Below, piece after piece: positions 56,282 through 64,000 of a stretch of DNA of 64,000 bases (the first letter of the stretch is position 1; the number at the start of each line of letters is the position of its first letter). Source of the DNA: Hymenopellis radicata (lineage: Eukaryota; Basidiomycota; Agaricomycetes; Agaricales; Physalacriaceae). The stretch covers positions 62,001 through 126,000 of the forward strand of contig JADNRX010000138.1 of NCBI GenBank assembly GCA_015501595.1, written 5' to 3'. The translations under genes were made by a program, and so were the position numbers. The notes beneath the pieces are model-generated. The model was not told where the DNA came from. It was given only the letters and a program-made list of their open reading frames with translations, and made no database searches.

Positions 56282-57258
56282 CCATAATCCCGTTTGTACT
56301 TCCTCACCTTGGCCCAAATATTGTGCACATCGGCCATCCCCCGCGCAATTGCTCAGGGGTCGGCGGCGGGCACGAAATGGCTCTCCATTCCTCAAGGGTA
56401 CGGGTACACCCGCCACCCTTCTCGTACCCGAGGGTAAAATGACAGGTAACCCATACCCGAGCGTCGAGTGCGGGTATTGCGTCGGGTTCAGGTCGGAAGT
56501 GCTCACGAGCACCCGTACCCGACCCGTGCTATTCACTACCCACTGCGCTGACGATTGTCAGCCAGCTGTAGGGTGTGTTTTTGGCCTCGGCTTTGTGCCG
56601 GGCCTGCTGCTGCTGGCTTTGTGCCAGTAGCAGAGCTGGAACACGACCCGTTGCTTGACTTTAAGTCAGCAATGACACTATCAGCGCTCGACTTCAAGTC
56701 GGTGTCGACATGACCGGCGCTCAACTTTAAGTCAGCGTCGATGGAGACGACTTTTAAGTTGTTACCAGGATGCGTAAGCCCCGCAAGCAGGCAGCACACG
56801 ATCCAGTCACTAGATCGCGGCGCCGATGATGGATGAGGACAACAACAACAACATGATGATGATGATGATGATGATGCAATGAGGCAGATGCGATGTGATG
56901 TGCGATGAGGTGGATGATGCGAGATGGATGCGACAACGAGTCACTCGGAATTGACCACCACCACCACCACTATCCTTCCACCACCACCATCACCATCCTT
57001 CCATCATCACCCCCACCATACCCTCATGTCCAGCTGACTGTCCCCGTGCCATTGCCGGGGGATGCTCACTGCACATGAATACTTGGGGCGTATGGACTCA
57101 CGAGTACTTGTGAGTATCCGAGATGACTCGGACTTATGGTGAGTACTCGCGAGTCGAGTCCAATGCGAGTCTGAACTGGACTTCTTTTTGTGTGAGTACT
57201 TACGTCACGAGTCATGAGTCTGACTCGCGTCGGACTCGTTGAGGTCTCTAGTCCCCGT

Positions 57259-57266
57259 TCAAGAGG
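57259..57266 (+). repeat. 5' LTR, last 8 bp, then leader
   Basis: TCAAGAGG resumes the LTR after the duplicated target GTCCCCGT. From 57267 the sequence departs from the 3' LTR flank, as expected for the internal leader up to the gag start at 57408. Confidence 0.75.
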
Positions 57267-57407
57267 CTATGGGCCCCGCTTGCACCTAACCAATCTTAGA
57301 GTCACACATCATCTTAGAGCCATATCTCGGAGTTCCCACTTTCATTCCATTAATACAAAAACACACACACATTCACACCATCATCATTCCACTTCCACTT
57401 CACCACG

Positions 57408-58532
57408 ATGTCTGGCCTTTCCAGCAACATATACAACATGAACACTTTCCTTGCACTTGCCAGAAATGTAGACAAACTCGATGCCGATAAGCCAGAGAGA
57501 TGGAGCACTTGGAAAAGCGAGGCACTCCAGACTGTTCTTGCTGCCGACGGCGTCTCCATTCACATCATCGATGGCATGACTGCTCGCCTAACCAAGGTGG
57601 AGGATGCTGCTACCTGGGACCAGCTCAATACTCAAGCTGAGTTCATTCTCTGCAACATGTCTCATCCCAACTGTCGCGATCTTCATGCCAATGCAGTTGG
57701 TGGTTGTGCAGTCTTTGCCGCCCTTGTCGCCCACTTCGAAAAGTCATCCTTCGGCACACGTTCATCCGCCCACGCCGCATTCCACCGTGTTGTCCACGAT
57801 ACCTCGAAACCAATCTCCATCTACATTCAGGCGATTACTGCTGCAGCTAAGCATCTTCAGTTCTTACTTCCAGGGGACGAGGAACTCACTGAGAGCTACA
57901 TCAAGGATGTGCTCCTCCAGAACTTAGACAAGTCATTTGGTTCAACTTGGAGCACATTGCTGGCTCAGCCTGGAGGGGAACCCAATCTCAAAACCTGCAA
58001 GGAGGTTCTGAATACGGCCGTTCCTGACAACTTTGATGCTGACGAGGAGGCGGAGAATCAGGAGGAGTGTCAGTCTGCGTCGATTGCACTGACTGCTCGT
58101 GTACGTCGGTCTGGGTATGGAGGGAAGGGAAGGGATAGAGAAGGAGCTAGAGGCAGTGGTGGGGCTGGATATGGTTCTGCCTCTAGAGGGGGAGGTTATG
58201 GAGGAGATGATAGAGGAAGAGGGGAAGATAATTGGGGAAGAGGGGGAGGTTATGGTGATGGTCAAGGGTTTACGGACAGCCGAGGGAACCGGTGGGGTGA
58301 TATGTCCATGGACGGGTGTCATCGCTGTGGAGGGATGTCACACAAGGCTGCCTGCTGTGTGAAGGATATGCCGCAGGAAGTCAAGAACTGGTGTCTCAAT
58401 CGGACATACGACACGGCACATATCACTCATGACACTACCCATTTCACTCAGGATAAAGTCTACTTTCAAGCTGATGCCATGGATGCCTATGACAGTGACG
58501 ATGATGGATTTGCGACAGACTTCAGTGGATGA
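57408..58532 (+). CDS. Gag polyprotein of copia-type LTR element
   Basis: A single open frame of 374 codons. The N-terminal helical domain (residues about 10-210, with RWSTWKSEALQTVLAADG and SISIYIQAITAAAKHL-like stretches) resembles the gag of copia-type elements (UBN2 group). A Gly/Arg-rich linker (about 225-290, GRGEDNWGRGGGYGDG) follows, then one zinc knuckle CHRCGGMSHKAACC (Cys-x2-Cys-x4-His-x4-Cys) and an acidic tail to the stop. It should form the particle shell and bind RNA in the cytoplasm. No pol follows; the LTR starts 47 bp after the stop. The frame is fully open although the LTRs differ by about 7 percent, so gag may have been under selection or the copy is not very old. Confidence 0.88.
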   Translation: MSGLSSNIYNMNTFLALARNVDKLDADKPERWSTWKSEALQTVLAADGVSIHIIDGMTARLTKVEDAATWDQLNTQAEFILCNMSHPNCRDLHANAVGGCAVFAALVAHFEKSSFGTRSSAHAAFHRVVHDTSKPISIYIQAITAAAKHLQFLLPGDEELTESYIKDVLLQNLDKSFGSTWSTLLAQPGGEPNLKTCKEVLNTAVPDNFDADEEAENQEECQSASIALTARVRRSGYGGKGRDREGARGSGGAGYGSASRGGGYGGDDRGRGEDNWGRGGGYGDGQGFTDSRGNRWGDMSMDGCHRCGGMSHKAACCVKDMPQEVKNWCLNRTYDTAHITHDTTHFTQDKVYFQADAMDAYDSDDDGFATDFSG

Positions 58533-58579
58533 GGAAGTTGTCAAAAGGGGGAGCTCTTTTCAGTCTTGCAGAGGGGGAG

Positions 58580-58723
58580 TGTTGGCATTGGTATGATCGG
58601 CTGCTCGGCTTACAAGAGCTGCTGGTAAACATGTACATACTGTAGCTATGACTTGATCATCGCGGAATGTAACGGGGCTTTTCCCGCCATCACCATCTCA
58701 GAGTCTCGTCCCCATTCAAGAGG
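58580..58723 (+). repeat. 3' LTR, 144 bp
   Basis: Starts TGTTGGCATTGGTATGATCG just after the purine tract. Uninterrupted, so it defines the pre-insertion sequence of the 5' LTR (GTCCCCAT at the target site). The 3' border is set by loss of similarity after TTCAAGAGG; a canonical CA end would place it five bases earlier. Confidence 0.85.
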
Positions 58724-59540
58724 TTGTCTCCAGAAACAGACATGGCCGAAGTCGACAGATAGTGCAGTGGTTTGTCAAGAGCGGAATGGGTCCCAGGTGA
58801 TCAAGCTAGGCTTGTCCGGCATTGACGAGAGAGAGATAAAATAGTAAGTAGAGACAAGATGTCAAAAATATGTGAGGAAAAGGTAAACCTCACACGAGAG
58901 CACTCCGGGAATGACAGTTGTAGCGTCTGTGATTCTAGAGTAACTAAGGGACAAAGCAAACGAGTGACAGGCGTATATAGGTAGCTAGTAAATCAAATAG
59001 AAAGAACGTGGTATCGGGGACCAGACCGTAAGCCTAATCGTAACAGTCACGATCGTTGGGCCCAATGTTCGACTTCACATCAAAGACCTCATTCCTCCTC
59101 ATTCGGACGCTCAAGCGTTATCATCCCCCTTGCGGGCTTACTTTGGAGACCATTCGGAAGATCGGCCACCTCACTCTTGGAAAGGAGAGCGGACCGACAA
59201 TGGACGATGAGGTTTGAATGGCCTGAGCTGACCCGCACTACCTAGTGCTGCTACCCTCATCTAGTAGTTCTTATGCATACCACACCACTTACTTCCTGCA
59301 TTTGAAGGCCATATCCATACACTGATATATATTATATTTAGAGAGAGCCCTACAAGGAACTACAAATACAACTGATTGATGCATATAATGAATGTTAAAT
59401 AGCTATGCGCGAGATAGAGATGCTGTATGTAGGTAATCATAACTTGAATGTCGTGTCCACCGTGTCCGTAATATGTATGTAGTATGAATTCCATGTGCGA
59501 TGCAGTATGTGTCGTAAAGTGGAAAAAAGAAAGAAAAAAA
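58724..59540. other. no gene seen
   Basis: Spacer between the LTR element and the 3' end of the kinase gene. Probably holds the kinase 3' UTR (AT-rich 59330-59520). No TIR or tRNA noticed. Confidence 0.4.
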
Positions 59541-62500
59541 TCAAAGCGAGGTAGGATCGGTGCCGTCGGGCTTGAAGCGGAGTCGTGCGAGGAGCAAGGT
59601 GACATCCTTACTGCCGTTCCTCGAGACTTTGCTATTGGAGATAGAGCCGCCGGGAATTGGCTCATGGTAGGACGGTCCGCCAACGATCTCGGTATCCGTC
59701 TTGATGACACCCCATGGCATGTTATTCTTGGCAGGCAGGACGTTGAAGCGCGCCTGAGGGAACATCAGACGCTATGCCATGAAGCGAAGATAAAACAACG
59801 TACGTGACCATCCGGATGATTGTGGCTAACGAACAAGGCATAGTCAGACGCGCTCAAAGTCCCAATGACTGACAATAGTAAGAACACGGCGCTACGAAGA
59901 TGAGAATAACTCACCAAGAAAGACATCCTCTCTCTGAATAGGATGGTGCGGCCCGTAAATGGCCAAGATCTCGTCAATCGTCGCCTTGAACCACTTCTTG
60001 GGAGCCTCTAGGTTCTCGAGATACTTATACGACGTCGACTCCGTGTACATGAATGCCGTCTTGTGTCCAGCACGAAGATGGTGGGTATATCGAGTCCTGG
60101 AGGGCGAATAATTCAGTTCATATCAACCAAAGGTAAATGTAAAACGTACGATGGTCCATCCGGTCGCCTGAAGATACCGGTGATGGCATCGAAGCCTCTC
60201 TGCGCCGCATTTCGTTGATCATAACGAGAGCTCTGAGCCGAGACTGAACCATATCCATGAACAGAAGGAAGGGTATTAGGATGCTGATTCTCCGGGGACT
60301 TGGAAGGATTGATGGCATTGAACAATGTAACGAAGGTTCCTTCTGGCTTGTGCAGGTAACCGACAGCGCCGAGATGTATCAGCGACGGGCTCCATAATGG
60401 TAACGTCACTGCGGGAGGGTGAGCCAAGGACTCCTCGCAAAGAATATGCGCTTACAAGACGGATGGAACTTGTGGCTTAAGAGTAGCCGATACCTGCGTT
60501 CATCCCTTGTGTCCGAAATCGTGGCATTTATGGCCGGCGGCGACTCGTAGTCATCCTCGATCATGTTCAGAAGACTGTCCTCTTCCGACTGAGTACTAGG
60601 CGCCTCAGAGGCAGCTTCGGACGGCGCGCGAGTGACAGGCGCAGTCGGTGGATACAACGTCGACTCCGCTATGCTCATCCGTACCGTGGATGCCCCAGTC
60701 GTGAGCGCAGGTGGCAGAGGCGGAGAAACAACCGCTCCCCCATGGAATGACACGGATTGCGACATTGTGTCAAGGTTGAAGTGATGGGCTGAGTGGAAAG
60801 ATTAACGATTGGAATAAGAAGAAAGTATACGCGTAACATACGCGGAGTACCAGACGAGAAACTAGTAGGACGCAGATCCGGACTTGACGGGACTCTGTCG
60901 TCAAAGTCCTCGGCTGATGGGAGCGTCCACTCTGGTATCTTCGGTGAAATGACCTCTTCCGGAACACCCTCATTTAGCCGCATCCTCTTGACATCTTTGA
61001 CGATAGTGGCGAAATCCGGGCGAAGCTTTGATTCGTGGTGCCAGCAGTGGCGCAAGAGTTCCTGAAGAACCGGCGGCTGCCCAGGTTTGGTGTAGGGTGT
61101 TATCGGGATGAGCGGACGCGAATTTTCCTCTAATGCGAGAGATGTTAACTCGATCCCAAAAGTACATGCTAAGACCCACTGAGAACAAAATGCCTGACTG
61201 TGTCGTCGCTGGAATACAACCAGGGGATCCTTCCCATAGAGAGAATCTCCACACATGTCATCGCGAAAGCGTATACATCTACCGCGGCGGTGAGGCCGCC
61301 TAGCCCCATCATGATCTCGGGGGCTTGCCAGCGTAAGGCACCATCTGGAAGAACGTAAACACTCGTTGTGCGCTGGAGCCATCAGAAACGTACGAGGCGG
61401 GGGCGTTCCACTGAGCCTGAACGCTTCAGACTTCATCTCGCTTTGGCCAAAGTCCGTAATGACGCAACGGAACTCGTCATCAACAAGCACATTCGAAGCC
61501 TACGGAGTTGGTTGAGAATACGAAGAAACCGGAAAAAACAGCAATACCTTGAGATCACCATGTAGAACGCCCTTGCTGTGGAGGTATTGCATGCCTTTGG
61601 CAATCTCGTATAGGAACTTGAGGAGATCAAGGCCTTTGGTATCGTATTCCACTACCTCGACGCTTCCGCTCCCACTCCGTACCCTGCCTTGGGAGACAGG
61701 TACCGCAAGACTCTCTTCCTTGGTCCGCGCAAGCGCCGAAATGTTACCCATCGAATACCGGAACTCTGGAGGCTCGACGTTCGGATCCGGCCACCCTCAA
61801 CCTGCCTCAGATACTCCGTCAGAGTCCCGTTTTGTTCGTAGGGGCTCACGAAGAACCAAGGAGGGTCGCCGCTCGCGCTACTAGCACCGTATAATTCCAA
61901 CACGTTCGGGTGGCTGAGCGTTTTCCAAATTCCGACCTCACGGATAAAGAGGTTTCGGGGCGTCGTCTCTGCGAGTACCTTGATGGCGACTGTGCGGTCT
62001 CTCCAAGTACCCTTGTAAACGTCGGAGAAGAACCCTATCCCAATCTTTGCCTCACGGTCGACTTCGAAGCTGTACGGCAATGAATTCCCGGATGGACAAA
62101 TTAGGCTGGCAAAATACTTACCGCGTGATTGTCCAACTGGGCAAGTTGAGCTCAGCACCGCGACTCAACCTTCGTAGAGCGTCGATTCCCGTTTCAATGA
62201 ACTCTCGATCCAAAGTGTCGGCTTCTGAGGGCGACGAATCCGAGCTCATCTGGTTGCTATCGCCGCTGGTTGAGCTTGATGTTGTGCTGATTGTCTTGGA
62301 CCGTGTTATCCGTGCTCCTGACAATGGGCTGGTGACGCTGAGACGCCTGGCTATCTTGACGAGCTTGTGACGGCCATCATTCTCGACACGTGTGCGAGGA
62401 ATAGCCTCCTCTTGCGCAACAGGCTGTGTGGCGGGTAGAGCAGCGGTAGCAATAGTTCCCTGCTTCTCCACGAGTCTCTCTAGGGCGCGCTGAAGGGTTT

Positions 62501-64000
62501 TGATCGCTTCAGGCATATCGTCCCGAGAGATGCCCAAGGTCTCCAACATCTCCATATCGCTGCCTGCGCTGAGGGCGGTACGCAACACGGTCCGAAGATC
62601 GGCCATATCCAGAACAGCGTCTAATTCATTCTGCCTGGTACGGATGTCGTTGAGAGTAGGAAGAACGTCGTCGGGTCGGCCAGGAATGGTGATACTGGAC
62701 GACGAAGACCGTGGTAGAGCCAAGTCTGGTGTATGACGTAGCTTAGACGCCGTCTGAGGGAGCGATGCATAGTAGTCGGGTGGGGACGGAGATTGAAGCG
62801 ATGTGTGTGAGCTGGACGGAGGAAGGCCTTGCTGGATACGGGGAGTAACTGATCCCGAGCGATCACCTGGGCGCATACCCGATAATCCCAGCGCATTATT
62901 GTCCAATTGGGTCGAGATGCTGGAGCGGTTGATCGCATCCAGAATGGCCTGGGTGTCCTGACGATTCCGGTTTTCAGCTTGTTGAACTTGTTTAAGGATC
63001 CGGATTTGAACCGACACCTAGAGTTGAAATTAAAAGAGTAGAAGAAGAAAAAATTAAAAATGACCCACACTAAACATTCCGAGGCTTGGTGAAGAAGATT
63101 GTCACAGCCCGCGATCTCCCTACGATTCTCTTCTCGTCGAAGGTATCGCTTCAGGAATGGCCTGTCGGCCTCCTTGATTAGAAAATCGCGTACAGAGTCG
63201 AACGCGCTGCAAGAAATGAGGCGCCGTCACGGAGAGCAAAACTGGTTACATACTGGCTAAGCGTGGTAATGGGCAGCCTAAGTTCTTCGCCAACTTGGTC
63301 CCCTGCGTCCTTGACTTCTAGGCGCACAGCTAGAAGGATGTCGGCACAGCGTTCAGTTAACCGAAGACAGGCCGAGCGATTCATCTATCGAGTAATGTAA
63401 GCTTTTAGACATGGTATAGGCTGAAAAACAACGCATACATCGACTAGTTGGAGGGAATCCCAGATCTGTAATAGCGTTCTGGCGACATTCTGGAGACCAG
63501 GAATGGGGGCAAATTCGAGTAGGTCCGTACTGAGGAGAAGGGCTTCGTGGCCCACCTCTAGAGTTGTGCCTAGGATAGAAGAAGCGGCCTGTGCGACGCG
63601 CTAAAAAGGCGTTTTTAGTTTTGCGTTACGCGTGAAAAAAGAGACATACCTTTTTGACATTGTTCCATCCTTCCTGCTGTTCAGCGGGGATCGTATGCTT
63701 CTTCGTCGTATGATCCCGCCAGGGGCGCATACGAGACTCGTCTGCTCCACCCAATGCTCGCTCGCCGTCGTCGTCGTGGGCGATCCCAACGCCTTCTTCC
63801 AGATTGACTCATCGACGAGCTGTGCAGAGCGGGAGCGTGTACGTTGCATGAAAGACGACTCGCTGTCGACCACGGTTGCCATGTGGAAAGACGACGGGGA
63901 ATTGGAATGGCGGGCGATCCTTTCATCGCATACATCGACTGTGAGCGAGGAGGAGCAGACGGGTTGAGCGGTGACGACACCCTACTGGTGTCGGAAGCGT
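59541..64000 (-). CDS. MLKL/HeLo-like bundle, TKL kinase and C-terminal domain in one protein; 5' end not in window
   Basis: Many short exons read from the right edge to TGA at 59541. The N-terminal part (about 63650-63020) reads EQQEGWNNVKKRVAQAASS, LLEFAPIPGLQNVARTLL, CLRLTERCADILLAVRL, then FLIKEADRPFLKRYL and a helix before VSVQIRILKQVQQ. Its helix pattern and P-G-L-Q motif fit the four-helix bundle plus brace of MLKL/HeLo-like proteins. A Ser/Pro linker follows, then the kinase: GIGFFSDVYKG, VAIK, REVGIWKTLSHPN, HGDLK, ITDFGQS, RWQAPE, DVYAFAM. The Gly loop, Lys, Glu, Asp, DFG and APE are all present; HRD is HGD, as in many agaric TKL kinases. The spliced frame continues into a domain of unknown role with GYLHKPEGTFVTLFN, FKATIDEILAIYGPHHP and ARLRFKPDGTDPTSL. 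It may be a cell-death or heterokaryon-type signalling kinase; this is inference. Confidence 0.7.

Larger units (their letters stand above)
49075..56538. mobile_element. hAT-type element, family E, nested in family A copy 3
   Basis: Ends TAGTGAGAAGCACGGGT and ACCCGTGCTATTCACTA, with exact 8-bp duplication CCCACTGC at 49067-49074 and 56539-56546. The arms carry CGGGTTCGGGT and CGGGTACCCG words. The core at 49510-50200 and 55726-56400 is close to that of family D (GGCCCCGGTAATTTTTCTGG, CCCCCGCGCAATTGCTCGG). Six or more other elements lie inside. Confidence 0.85.
48694..57250. mobile_element. hAT-type element, family A copy 3, split by nested insertions
   Basis: Left end TAGAGACCTCAACGAGTC at 48694, right end TTGAGGTCTCTA at 57239-57250. 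Flanks are ATCCCCGT (48686-48693) and GTCCCCGT (57251-57258), a 7/8 match whose position fits the intact 3' LTR. Own sequence: 48694-49066 and about 56547-57250, including GACTCGCGAGT arrays, the core and the GTGCCATTGCCGGGGGAT hairpin near 57043. The remainder is family E and what it contains. Confidence 0.85.
48558..58723 (+). mobile_element. gag-only LTR retrotransposon (TR-GAG type) with nested insertions
   Basis: The 5' LTR is split: 48558-48693 and 57259-57266 (136 + 8 = 144 bp), separated by the family A element. The 3' LTR is 58580-58723 (144 bp). Between the LTRs are a leader, one gag gene (57408-58532) and a purine tract GAGGGGGAG at 58571-58579 directly before the 3' LTR, as expected of a polypurine tract. 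No protease, integrase or reverse transcriptase is present in the roughly 1.3-kb interior, so movement would depend on another element. A clean target duplication was not seen. Confidence 0.8.

Noticed and set aside
59541..60765. Separate gene for the C-terminal domain of the MLKL-like kinase
   Set aside because: An ATG exists at 60765, but a good intron (GTATGTTA donor, CCACTCAG acceptor) joins the kinase to this part in frame, so a single gene is preferred.

Overview
The window is typical of a transposon-rich Agaricomycete (mushroom-type basidiomycete) nuclear genome. The support is many short introns with GT..AG borders, KDZ-type transposases with CxC2-like cysteine clusters, RNase H1 N-terminal-like (RHBD) proteins, a TKL kinase of the kind expanded in agarics, and remnants of SKN1/KRE6. 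The species cannot be named from sequence alone. No rRNA, CRISPR or bacterial-type operon is present.

Layout. 1-2.8 kb: repeats with one complete hAT-type non-autonomous element. 2,832-16,015: a complete large KDZ transposon with about 0.87-kb terminal inverted repeats and a 7-bp target duplication (AGTGCCC). It carries a KDZ transposase (-), a small RHBD gene (+) and a broken gene here called ORF-W (+), which is split by a 2,974-bp hAT-type element that itself contains another. 16-18.5 kb: repeats, a CACGTG inverted repeat and a RING-like gene. About 18.5-31.5 kb: a second KDZ element with the same three gene kinds: KDZ (-), an unrecognised gene interrupted by a CxC2 fragment, two RHBD genes (-) and ORF-W (+), between imperfect inverted ends. 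31.5-36.6 kb: a zinc-ribbon/DDE transposase-like gene (-) whose reading frame is broken by three clean MITE insertions. 36.8-41.5 kb: kinase fragment, hAT-type elements and a palindromic element with 915-bp arms. 41.5-48.5 kb: repeats, two more hAT-type elements and decayed host-gene pieces (SKN1/KRE6, amidohydrolase, SDR). 48,558-58,723: a gag-only LTR retrotransposon whose 5' LTR was opened by a series of nested insertions that includes a complete, apparently intact pogo-like transposon. 59.5-64 kb: a long gene (-) with an MLKL/HeLo-like N-terminal bundle, a TKL kinase and an unnamed C-terminal domain; its 5' end is at or beyond the window edge.

How it fits together. Most of the window is mobile DNA. 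Two points stand out. First, two KDZ elements carry the same gene set (transposase + RHBD + ORF-W), so RHBD and ORF-W look like accessory genes of one transposon family. Second, a group of hAT-type non-autonomous elements shares internal sequence but has different termini and subterminal repeat arrays; seven copies have exact 8-bp target duplications and one more has a 7/8 match. The only gene that looks like an intact host gene is the MLKL-like TKL kinase.
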